The notes beneath the pieces are model-generated. The model was not told the DNA's origin, searched no databases, and saw only the letters and a program-made list of their open reading frames with translations. A stretch of 64,000 bases of DNA from Planctomycetales bacterium (lineage in GTDB: Bacteria > Planctomycetota > Planctomycetia > Pirellulales > Lacipirellulaceae), in contig JAGQOU010000008.1 of NCBI GenBank assembly GCA_020427145.1, forward strand, positions 1 to 64,000, in the 5' to 3' direction. This document shows, in pieces, positions 1 to 7,613 of the stretch (within the stretch, counting starts at the first letter, position 1; each line of letters begins with the position of its first letter). The translations under genes were made by a program, and so were the position numbers.

Positions 1-1146
1 CTGCGGCGCGCCGGCGGCGGGTTGCTGGCAGGGTTGTTGGCGACCGTGACATTGTGCGCCGCCGATATTGCCGTCACCGACCTGTTCCGAGTGCGCACCT
101 TTGCCGAAGAGGTCTACACGCAAGCCGCATTCGGTTCGTTGCTGGCAGGCGTTGCCGGCGACGGGGCGTGGGGCGATCAGCGCGATCTCGTTGTCGGGAC
201 AGTGATTCACTTTCTCCTGGGCGCCGCCACATTGCTGCTGGCAGCGCCGCTCGTGCCGCGTCCTGGCGACGGCGATCCCGACGCCGGGTGGCGGTTGTCG
301 CGGCGCTCGAGCCCCCGACTCAACGCCCTGCTGGCAGCCGCGGGTTGGCTGATCACGCTCGCGGCCATCGCGTTGCCGATTGCGGGCTTGGCGTGGAAAG
401 CCGGCCTCGCGACGCAGCGCACGGCCGAAGGGGCGAGCGTACAGTGGTCGGCTCGCAAGGCGATTCAGATGACGGCTCGCGCACCGCTGGAACATGGTCG
501 CGAGATACTTTGGTCATTGGCAGTGGCGGCCACGGCAGCCTCGGCCGTCTTGATCGTCGCGTCAATCGCCTCCGTCTGGGGACGAACACGAAGGTGGCCG
601 GCGTTCGCGGCCGGCGTCGTCGCAGCGGCCGCGCTTGCAATTCCGGGACCGCTGGTGGGCGTGGGCGTCATTGCGCTTCTCGCCCATGGCGACGACTCGA
701 TGTGGTGGTGGCTGACGCCGTTGTACGACAAAACGATTCTGGCGCCCGGATTGGCGCAGTTTGTCCGCGCGTTGCCGCTGGCCGGGCTGGTGATTTGGAA
801 CCAAGTGGCCAGCGTGCCGCGCGATCTGCTCGAGGCGGCTGCCAGCGAAGGTTCCGGGCCTGTTGGCCGATGGTTGTGGGTGGGCTTTCCGCTGCGTGCT
901 CCCGGCTTGGCGGCCGGTTGGCTGTGCGCCTTCGCCCTCGCCGTGGGGGAGGTTTCCGCCACGCTGCTGGTCTATCCGCCCGGCACGACGCCCTTGTCGG
1001 TGCGGATTTCCCAATTGCTGCACTACGGCGTCGACGACCGCGTGGCGGCGTTGTCGCTGGCGGTTTTGCTGGCCGTGCTCGCGCTGGGATTATCGGCGAA
1101 TTGGCTGGTGACCAACAGGCGGCGCCGCGATGTGGCGAAATCCTGA
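1..1146 (+). CDS. ABC transporter permease, C-terminal part (iron(III)/thiamine type)
   Basis: The reading frame is open from base 1, so the gene is cut by the left edge; about 381 residues are visible. It is very hydrophobic with roughly eight membrane segments. The cytoplasmic EAA loop that docks on the ATPase is visible as EAAASEGSGPVGRWLWVGFP, followed by the usual hydrophobic hairpin with GEVSATLLVYPPG. This matches the second half of the two-domain permeases of the FbpB/ThiP family, which import iron(III) or other small solutes with a periplasmic binding protein. The binding protein and ATPase that would fix the substrate are not visible upstream. The ATPase at 4377 looks like a different (exporter-type) class, so I do not pair them firmly. 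Confidence 0.8.
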   Translation: MRRAGGGLLAGLLATVTLCAADIAVTDLFRVRTFAEEVYTQAAFGSLLAGVAGDGAWGDQRDLVVGTVIHFLLGAATLLLAAPLVPRPGDGDPDAGWRLSRRSSPRLNALLAAAGWLITLAAIALPIAGLAWKAGLATQRTAEGASVQWSARKAIQMTARAPLEHGREILWSLAVAATAASAVLIVASIASVWGRTRRWPAFAAGVVAAAALAIPGPLVGVGVIALLAHGDDSMWWWLTPLYDKTILAPGLAQFVRALPLAGLVIWNQVASVPRDLLEAAASEGSGPVGRWLWVGFPLRAPGLAAGWLCAFALAVGEVSATLLVYPPGTTPLSVRISQLLHYGVDDRVAALSLAVLLAVLALGLSANWLVTNRRRRDVAKS

Positions 1147-1280
1147 GCATGCCATGCCGACGCGGCGTCGGTCGGGTAGAATGGGGCGGCCGTTGGATTG
1201 GCTCGTTCGATTGAGCCGTGCTGTGATTTCGGCGGCGCTGTCGCGATTTTCCACGCTCCCACCATTCGTTTGTTGTGCCG

Positions 1281-3848
1281 ATGACGCGTTACGGTTCCGC
1301 CCGCCGCCCGCCGCAGAATGCCCGTTGGTGGTTGCTGGTGCTGCTGGCGGCTTGCCTGGGCGCCAGCGGGTGCAGTGGTTGTCGGCAGGACGCCGCTCAA
1401 AATGCGGCCGGGAAAAACAATGCCAGCAAGGACGAGGACGCCAAAGAGAAAGACGACGAGGACGAGGAAAAGAAGAAGATCCCGGATTTTGAAATCACGC
1501 CGCTGACGCCGCTGTTGAGCGAGTCCATTGTCGAAACCGAGGGCGGACAGTCGCTCGCGCTGGCCAAACCGGGACATTGGACGGCGACGTCGCAGCGCAT
1601 GAAGGCGAATGCCGACGATCTCGAAGCGCGCACCATCTTGGAGGTGCTCGATTCGAAGGGCGAACCTCAGCCCCTGCCCCATACGCCCTACGATCTTGTG
1701 TCGAGCCGGCCGGCGGTGCTCGCTAAGGGCCAGGAGAAACGGATCGAGGCGGGGTTGCTGATTCCTGACCAGTCGGGGCGGTTTCAGGTTGAAGCGCGGC
1801 TGGAGCGGGCCTCGGGGAGCGCCGTTCGCGAGGCGCCTCCGCCAGCATCATGGCGGGCGATGCCGTCCTATCAATATTTCCTGGTCGTGCTCGCCGCGGA
1901 GCCGGCGCAGTATACCTTTCTCAAAGTGACCAATTCCGTTCGCGCGCCGTGGGAGAGCAGCTCCGGGCGGTACGCGTTGCACTACCGGGTTGTGCTGGCC
2001 GACGGCGATCAACCGCCGCCGCTGCCGAGCAATCCCCTGGAGTGGACGAGCGTCGCGCAGCTGTGGTGGGACGAGCCGAATCTCATTCGCATCAGCCCCG
2101 AGCAACAGCAAGCGCTGGTCGATTGGCTCCATTGGGGCGGGCGGCTGGTGATCAACGGTCCCGATTCGCTCGACGCGCTGCGGGGTTCGTTTCTCGACTC
2201 CTATCTGCCGGCTTACCCTGGCAAGGCGCGCGAAATTGGCAGCGCCGACCTGTCCGAACTCAACGACACGTGGACAGCTCGCGAGCGCGGCCGAGTCGTT
2301 TCGCCGCTGGCGCCGACCAAGCCTTGGTCGGGCATCGAATTGGAACTTCGCGACGGCGCCCAGCGCGTGCCGGGAACGGGCGGATTGCTGGTCGAGCGCG
2401 GCGTGGGGTTGGGAAGCATCGTCGTGTCGGCCATGCAGCTCGCTCAGCGGGATTTGGTGAACTGGCCGGGCTACGACAGTTTCCTCAACGGGGCCGTCAT
2501 GCGGCGCCCGCCGCGCGTGTTTCGCGTGGAGCAGGACCAGTTCTTCACCGGGTTGGAGGTCGATTGGTTCAACGTGGCCGACCACCGACTCGACGCCTAT
2601 TTCACCACCCCGCTGCGCTGGTTCGCCCGCGACGCCGGAGCCAAGGCGAATGCCCGCGACGAACCGGTTCCGGTCGATCCCCAGGCCGTCAATTGGGGCA
2701 TGGCGGGCGGCACGGGCGAGACGCGCACGGTGGTCGATCGGGCCGGCGGGATGGGCGCGTGGAGCGAATTCGGCGACGTCGCCTCGGCGGCGCGGGCCGC
2801 GCTGCGCGAGGCCGCGGGCGTGCGCGTGCCGGGCGCCGGGTTTGTCGTCGGGTGTTTGGCGATCTACCTCGTGGTCTTGGTGCCGTTCAATTGGATGGTG
2901 TTTCACGCGCTGCGGCGGATCGAATGGGCGTGGATCGCCGCGCCGATCATTGCCTTGCTTGGCGCGGCGGCCGTGGTGCATCAGGCTCAGCTCGACATCG
3001 GCTTCGTCAGTTCGCAGACCGAAATCGCGCTGTTGGAATTGCAGGGCGACCATCCGCGCGGTCACCTGAGCCGCTTTGCCGGGCTGTACACGTCGCTCTC
3101 CTCGACGTTCGACGTGGAGTACGACCAGCCCACGGCCGTGGCGGCGCCATTTCCGCGCGACGAGGAATTTAGCTTAGGTTTCGGCGACAGCTACTCCACG
3201 GTGGCGTTTGAGAAGTACGCCGAAACGAAACTGCGCGGCCTGGCCGTCTCGTCGGCCAGCACGCAGTTTGTCCACAGCGAGGAAATCCATCCGCTGGAGG
3301 GCGCCGTGCGGCTGACAACCGCGACGAATCGCATGCGGCAGTTGGAAAACCGCACCGGCTACCATCTCAGCGACGTGGCGCTGGTTCGTCGCGAGGCCGA
3401 TGGCACGCTGCTGGGGTGCTGGATTGGCGATCTCCGCGACGGCAACGTGACCATCGTGTCGTTTCGGCCAATCAGTTCTGATCCGAAGTCCGTGCCCTTT
3501 GCCGAAGAACGTCAGGCCGCGGCCGAGAAAGCGGCAAAGTCGGGGGAAGCCCGCTTGAACGTGGAAGACCTCGTGAAGGTGGCGTTGCAGTTTCCCGACG
3601 ATGGCGATCCGCTTTATGGCGGACGAGCCGAGACGCGGTTGGTGGCCCGAATCGACGGCGCGCTGCCCGGCGCCGGGCCGGAGCCCGCGGTGTCGCAATC
3701 AACCGGCGCCACGGTGGTGTTGGCCCACCTCGACTACGGCCCCCTGGCCCCCCCGACGCCGGACGCCAACTCCCCCAGCGACGTGATGCCCGCGGGCGAA
3801 GTGCGGGACGCCTTCGAGGAAGACCAAGGCAGCGATCTCTTTGAGTAG
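1281..3848 (+). CDS. Large lipoprotein/membrane protein with GATase-like region
   Basis: The ATG at 1281 is chosen over a GTG six bases earlier because it gives a compact signal peptide ending in a lipobox-like LGASGC. A charged Lys/Asp/Glu linker follows. Around residues 255-300 the stretch ISPEQQQALVDWLHWGGRLV resembles the glutamine-amidotransferase-like fold found in DUF4159/DUF4350-type proteins, without a visible catalytic triad. Two adjacent membrane segments lie near residues 515-565, after which a soluble domain of almost 300 residues continues. Proteins of this layout often sit beside ABC-type exporters such as the gliding-type systems, which fits the ATPase gene downstream. The substrate and function are unknown to me; co-function with the 4377 ATPase is inference. 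Confidence 0.65.
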   Translation: MTRYGSARRPPQNARWWLLVLLAACLGASGCSGCRQDAAQNAAGKNNASKDEDAKEKDDEDEEKKKIPDFEITPLTPLLSESIVETEGGQSLALAKPGHWTATSQRMKANADDLEARTILEVLDSKGEPQPLPHTPYDLVSSRPAVLAKGQEKRIEAGLLIPDQSGRFQVEARLERASGSAVREAPPPASWRAMPSYQYFLVVLAAEPAQYTFLKVTNSVRAPWESSSGRYALHYRVVLADGDQPPPLPSNPLEWTSVAQLWWDEPNLIRISPEQQQALVDWLHWGGRLVINGPDSLDALRGSFLDSYLPAYPGKAREIGSADLSELNDTWTARERGRVVSPLAPTKPWSGIELELRDGAQRVPGTGGLLVERGVGLGSIVVSAMQLAQRDLVNWPGYDSFLNGAVMRRPPRVFRVEQDQFFTGLEVDWFNVADHRLDAYFTTPLRWFARDAGAKANARDEPVPVDPQAVNWGMAGGTGETRTVVDRAGGMGAWSEFGDVASAARAALREAAGVRVPGAGFVVGCLAIYLVVLVPFNWMVFHALRRIEWAWIAAPIIALLGAAAVVHQAQLDIGFVSSQTEIALLELQGDHPRGHLSRFAGLYTSLSSTFDVEYDQPTAVAAPFPRDEEFSLGFGDSYSTVAFEKYAETKLRGLAVSSASTQFVHSEEIHPLEGAVRLTTATNRMRQLENRTGYHLSDVALVRREADGTLLGCWIGDLRDGNVTIVSFRPISSDPKSVPFAEERQAAAEKAAKSGEARLNVEDLVKVALQFPDDGDPLYGGRAETRLVARIDGALPGAGPEPAVSQSTGATVVLAHLDYGPLAPPTPDANSPSDVMPAGEVRDAFEEDQGSDLFE

Positions 3849-3866
3849 GACTCACTTCCGCCGGGA

Positions 3867-3892
3867 ACCACAAAGGCACGAAGGGCACAAAG
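3867..3892 (+). repeat. Left inverted repeat of GxxExxY unit
   Basis: A 26-bp repeat beginning ACCACAAAGGCACGAAGG. It is two near-copies of a shorter motif (CACAAAGGCACGAAGGGC) and starts 19 bp after the stop codon of the upstream lipoprotein gene. Compared with the right copy it differs at only three positions. Confidence 0.8.
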
Positions 3893-3894
3893 TG

Positions 3895-4301
3895 ATGCCT
3901 AACGCAGGGCAAACGTTTGAGCCATTATCGGAAGAGATAGAGAATACCGCCCGCGTCGTTGTCGATGCGGCGATGAAGGTGCATCGAACGCTGGGGCCCG
4001 GGCTACTCGAGTCGGTCTATGAGGCGTGTCTTTGCAGGGAATTGCAGATGCGAGGAATCGATTTTCGACGTCAGGTTGCCGTGCCAGTGAAGTATGCTGG
4101 CGAATCCGTCGAGTGTGGATTTCGCATCGACATTCTCGTGGCGGAGTCGATCGTGCTGGAACTCAAGGCGGTCGAACACGTGTTGCCGATACACGAGGCT
4201 CAGCTACTCACATACATGAAGCTCTCGCGACATCGACTAGGATTATTATCAACTTCAATACGACATTGCTGAAGCATGGAATCAAACGAATGGTCTTGTG
4301 A
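3895..4301 (+). pseudogene. GxxExxY protein (PD-(D/E)XK-like fold), frameshifted
   Basis: The start at 3895 gives the usual family N-terminus with the signature GPGLLESVYE (G-x-x-E-x-x-Y). The nuclease-like core shows FRIDILV followed by IVLELKAVE, the D...ExK pattern of the PD-(D/E)XK superfamily. The frame runs off into an early stop at 4272 after GLLSTSIRHC. Moving to the -1 frame at base 4248 gives GLL followed by INFNTTLLKHGIKRMVL and a stop at 4301, which is the normal family C-terminus. A single-base deletion near 4248 explains this. No slippery heptamer is seen, so programmed frameshifting is unlikely. A sequencing error is the other possibility. The biochemical role of the family is not established. 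Confidence 0.85.
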
Positions 4302-4330
4302 GGCCTTTGGCCAGCCTCGCCGTTCACGTT

Positions 4331-4356
4331 CTTCGTGCTCTTCGTGTCTTTGTGGT
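4331..4356 (-). repeat. Right inverted repeat of GxxExxY unit
   Basis: On the minus strand it reads ACCACAAAGACACGAAGAGC and onward, 23 of 26 matching the left copy. It lies 29 bp past the end of the GxxExxY gene and 20 bp upstream of the ABC ATPase start, so it sits in that gene's leader region. Confidence 0.8.
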
Positions 4357-4376
4357 CGAGGGATTCACACGGCTCA

Positions 4377-5303
4377 ATGATCGAACTCACCAACTTTGGC
4401 AAGCAGTACGGCGACTTCACCGCCGTCGCCAACCTGAATTTGAAGATCGAAGCCGGCGAGATGTTTGGCTTCATCGGCCCCAATGGCGCGGGCAAGAGCA
4501 CCACGATCCGCTTCTTGGCGACGTTGCTCAAGGCGACGCACGGCGAGGGCGTGGTCGCCGGGCATAGCGTGACCCGCGATCCGATTGGCGTGCGCCGCGC
4601 AGTGGGCTACATGCCGGACCACTTCGGCGTGTACGACGGCATGAAGGTGTGGGAGTTCTTAGACTTCTTCGCCGTGGCCTACCAGGTGCCGCGCGCGCGC
4701 CGCAAGTCGGTGCTCTCCGACGTGCTGGAGTTGCTCGATCTGACGCATAAACGCGACGATTTCGTCAACGGGTTGTCGCGCGGCATGAAACAGCGGCTCT
4801 GCCTGGCTAAGACGCTGGTCCACGATCCGCCCGTGCTCATTCTCGACGAACCGGCGAGCGGGTTGGACCCGCGCGCGCGATTGGAAGTGAAGGCGCTGCT
4901 CAAGGAGCTGCGCAAAATGGGCAAGACGATACTCATCTCCAGCCACATCCTTACCGAGCTGGCCGACTGCTGCACGTCGATTGGCATCATCGAGCGGGGC
5001 CAGCTGTTGCTGCACGGGCCGATCGACAAGGTCTATCGCAAGCTCCAGCGCAATCGGCATCTCGAGGTGCGATTCACGGGCAACCCGGCGCCGGGGATCA
5101 GCCTGATTCGCAGCGATCCCAAGGTGCGCGAGGTGGTTGAGAATAGTCGCAGCTGCGTGGTGGAACTCGCGGGAGACGACGCCGACGTGCAGCGATTGAT
5201 GCGGCAACTCGTGGCCGCTGACTGCGGGCTGGTCAGCTTTGCCGACAAGGAGCCGACGCTCGAAGACGTGTTTATGTTGGTGACCAAGGGGTTGGTGACC
5301 TGA
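4377..5303 (+). CDS. ABC transporter ATP-binding protein (export type)
   Basis: A 308-residue ABC ATPase. Walker A is GPNGAGKST (residues 34-42), the signature is LSRGMKQR (133-140), Walker B with catalytic Glu is LILDEPASGLDP (about 154-165), and the switch His is in ILISSH. The single nucleotide-binding domain with a ~90-residue C-terminal extension is typical of the CcmA/NatA/GldA class, which drives export or membrane remodelling with a separate permease. The ATG at 4377 is preferred to an upstream start at 4335, because the earlier codons overlap the GxxExxY repeat. Its probable partner is the lipoprotein gene at 1281; the permease partner is not in the window. Confidence 0.9.
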   Translation: MIELTNFGKQYGDFTAVANLNLKIEAGEMFGFIGPNGAGKSTTIRFLATLLKATHGEGVVAGHSVTRDPIGVRRAVGYMPDHFGVYDGMKVWEFLDFFAVAYQVPRARRKSVLSDVLELLDLTHKRDDFVNGLSRGMKQRLCLAKTLVHDPPVLILDEPASGLDPRARLEVKALLKELRKMGKTILISSHILTELADCCTSIGIIERGQLLLHGPIDKVYRKLQRNRHLEVRFTGNPAPGISLIRSDPKVREVVENSRSCVVELAGDDADVQRLMRQLVAADCGLVSFADKEPTLEDVFMLVTKGLVT

Positions 5304-5406
5304 ACGTGCAGAACGGCAATGCCGGCGAACGCCACGGGGCGTGCCGCGGGCCCGTCGGTTGCTGCTGACTCTTGCCTCTCAGCTGTCCAGAAAAATCGGG
5401 GGCGAC

Positions 5407-6141
5407 ATGTTCGGCCAAGCGGGAATGATAGTGCGTTGCGTGCTCGGTTCGTTGTGCCTGCTCGTCGGCTGCGCCGGGACTTGTGCGGCTCAGCCGGCAA
5501 CTGCCGCCCGCGATGCACAGAGCGTCAAGCCGGGCATCAACGAGCGGTTTCTCGATCCCAATCTCGACGTCGACCAGTGGGTGCAGCGATTCGAGATCGA
5601 GAGCCGCGAGATCTACGCGGCGCGCAATGAGATCGTGACGCGACTTGGCGTCAAGCCGGGCGACCGAGTCGCCGACGTGGGGACGGGCACCGGGCTGTTT
5701 GTCGAGCCGTTCTCCGCAGCCGCCGGGCCCACGGGGTGGGTCTACGCGCTGGACATTGCTCCGGCGTTTCTTGCGCGAGTGGGCGCCATGATCGACGTAC
5801 GCGGGCTGACCAACGTCACGCCCGTGCTCGCCGGGCAGGACGACATTCGCATGCCGCCCGAGAGTCTTGACGTCGTGTTTATCTGCGACACCTACCATCA
5901 TTTCGAGTATCCCAAGTCATCACTGGACTCGATCCGCCGTGCGCTGAAAACAGGCGGGCAATTGGTCGTCATCGACTTCGAGCGCATTCCCGGCGTTTCG
6001 CGAGAATGGACTCTGGGGCACGTGCGCGCGGGAAAGGACGCCTTCCGCAACGAAATCGTTGCGGCGGGGTTCCGGTTTGAAGAAGAAGTTCCAATCCGCG
6101 GATTCGAAGAAAACTATTTTCTCCGCTTCCGCAAACCCTGA
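5407..6141 (+). CDS. Class I SAM-dependent methyltransferase with signal peptide
   Basis: The 244-residue product starts with a hydrophobic leader (VLGSLCLLVGCAGTCAAQ) that looks like a Sec signal or lipobox. The methyltransferase core has the SAM-binding motif I VADVGTGTGLF, an acidic residue at the end of strand 2 (VYALDIA), and a post-motif DVVFICDTYHHFEYP. The C-terminal half follows the usual Rossmann pattern (LKTGGQLVVIDFER). Start ATG 5407 is preferred over 5341 because it places the leader at the N-terminus. The substrate is unknown. An exported SAM enzyme is odd, since SAM is cytoplasmic; the leader could instead be a membrane anchor. Confidence 0.8.
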   Translation: MFGQAGMIVRCVLGSLCLLVGCAGTCAAQPATAARDAQSVKPGINERFLDPNLDVDQWVQRFEIESREIYAARNEIVTRLGVKPGDRVADVGTGTGLFVEPFSAAAGPTGWVYALDIAPAFLARVGAMIDVRGLTNVTPVLAGQDDIRMPPESLDVVFICDTYHHFEYPKSSLDSIRRALKTGGQLVVIDFERIPGVSREWTLGHVRAGKDAFRNEIVAAGFRFEEEVPIRGFEENYFLRFRKP

Positions 6142-6170
6142 TCGCCGTGCGTTCGTAGTGGCAGTTGGCG

Positions 6171-7598
6171 TTACGCCGCGCGCTGCTCGCCGCAGGAGCA
6201 GGGGCCGCGCAAGGGACGCCGGTCTCGGGACGAAGCGGCCGCGTCCGCCTCGTGCGCCGTGCGGAAACGCCGTCCCAGGCCGAGCTTTCGCAGCCACGGC
6301 CACAGCAGGTGGGCGTTGTCAAACAGATAGGGCCACCGCGAGTAGTAGCTTGTGAAGCACTTCGCGTGCAGCTGGAGAACGTCCGCGCGAGTCAACCGCT
6401 GGTAGTTCATCACCGGCGTGTACATGTCGTAGTGCGACCACGGCGCGTCGCTGACGTTTGACGTGGATTCGGCAAAGAACGCCGTGCCCGGGTAGGGCGT
6501 CACGATGTTGAAGTTGGCAAAGGTCGGATTGAGCCGCTTCGCGTACCGCAGCACGTCGAGGATCGACTCGCTGGTGTCGCCGGGGAAGCCGATCATGAAC
6601 CCGGCCGCGGTGCGGATGCCCAATGCCCGGCACGCGGCAATGAATTCGTGCTGCCGGTCGTCGGCGATCGGTTTGCGGCGATACTCGCGCAACGTCTCGT
6701 CGCTGGGCGTTTCGACGCCGACGGTGATGCTTGTGAGTCCGACGTCGCGCAGTTCCTGCAGGATCTCGCGGTTGAGCAAGTCGATGCGAGTTTCAATCGA
6801 GAACTGGATCTTGTGCGGCAGACGCCCCAGGTTGTCGATCAATCCGATCAGGTGACGGCGATTCAGGCCGAACAGCGGGTCGCGAAACTTGAACGAACGA
6901 AAGCGATGCGTTCGCATGCCGCGGGCGATCTCGTCGACGACCGCCTCGGGTGCGCGATGGCGCGTGCGGTTTTCGACAAGAATGTACGGACAGTAGTTGC
7001 AGGTGAACGCGCAGCCGCGGCTGGCTTGGACCAGCGCCGTGGGGAATTGCGTGAAGTCGTAGCCGACGCGGAATTGGCGGGGGCGAAATGGCGCCCAGTC
7101 GGGGTGCGGCAACGCGTCGAGATCGGCGACTCGGCCCGCGTCGAACACGCCGGCGCCGTGGGCGAGCGCTTCGTCGAGCTTCCACAGCAGTTGTTCCGGT
7201 TCGCCGCGAACGAGGGTGACGTTCAGGCCGTCGAATTCATCGGGCAGCGTATGGGCGACGACGCCCGCGACGAGAATCGGAGCATCCGGTCGTTTTGCAC
7301 GGAGTTGGCGGATTGCGGCCACTTCCAGGTCGAGCGTCGGCAGCGACGGCAGGAAGACGTACGAATCGGCGGCGTCCGGCAAGCAGTCTTCGGCGTACTC
7401 GACGGAGTGCCCCAACTGCCGAAAAATGCCCGCAAGGTAGGCGTAGGCGAGAGCGACCGGCCGGCGATCGCGGACGTACCACCGGCGGATCAACTTTCCG
7501 CGAAGTCCGCCCAAGCCGTGATAGGCTCCCATCCCGAAGCCGGCGCCAAACTCCTTGGTGACGTGGCGACGGCGGGTATCCCACAGTGCGATGTGCAT
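6171..7598 (-). CDS. B12-binding-domain radical SAM protein
   Basis: A 475-residue protein. The N-terminal ~150 residues form a cobalamin-binding-like Rossmann region (AYAYLAGIFRQLGHSVEYAE, then an ILVAGVVAHT strand). The radical SAM domain has the 4Fe-4S motif C196-x3-C200-x2-C203 in SRGCAFTCNYC, followed by family motifs such as FKFRDPLFGLNRRH and GFMIGFPGDT. Such enzymes often do methylations or lipid and natural-product modifications. A Shine-Dalgarno AAAGGAG lies directly after the stop codon of the glycosyltransferase gene upstream (7614), so the two genes appear translationally linked. The pairing recalls hopanoid or glycolipid tailoring genes, but the substrate is not determinable here. 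Confidence 0.9.
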   Translation of the reverse strand: MHIALWDTRRRHVTKEFGAGFGMGAYHGLGGLRGKLIRRWYVRDRRPVALAYAYLAGIFRQLGHSVEYAEDCLPDAADSYVFLPSLPTLDLEVAAIRQLRAKRPDAPILVAGVVAHTLPDEFDGLNVTLVRGEPEQLLWKLDEALAHGAGVFDAGRVADLDALPHPDWAPFRPRQFRVGYDFTQFPTALVQASRGCAFTCNYCPYILVENRTRHRAPEAVVDEIARGMRTHRFRSFKFRDPLFGLNRRHLIGLIDNLGRLPHKIQFSIETRIDLLNREILQELRDVGLTSITVGVETPSDETLREYRRKPIADDRQHEFIAACRALGIRTAAGFMIGFPGDTSESILDVLRYAKRLNPTFANFNIVTPYPGTAFFAESTSNVSDAPWSHYDMYTPVMNYQRLTRADVLQLHAKCFTSYYSRWPYLFDNAHLLWPWLRKLGLGRRFRTAHEADAAASSRDRRPLRGPCSCGEQRAA

Positions 7599-7613
7599 CG
7601 TCGAAAAGCTCCT

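Larger units (their letters stand above)
3867..4356. mobile_element. Putative GxxExxY insertion unit bounded by inverted repeats
   Basis: A 26-bp sequence at 3867-3892 recurs in inverted orientation at 4331-4356 with 23 of 26 positions identical. Between them lies a single GxxExxY gene. The unit separates two genes that otherwise look like operon partners and ends only 20 bp before the start of the ABC ATPase. In many genomes GxxExxY genes occur next to this type of degenerate CACAAAGrCACGAAG repeat (known association, from memory). No transposase and no clear target duplication are visible, so mobility is inferred. Confidence 0.5.

Noticed and set aside
4240-4301. Programmed -1 frameshift in the GxxExxY gene
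   Set aside because: No slippery heptamer or downstream structure is visible at the shift point; a simple deletion is more likely.
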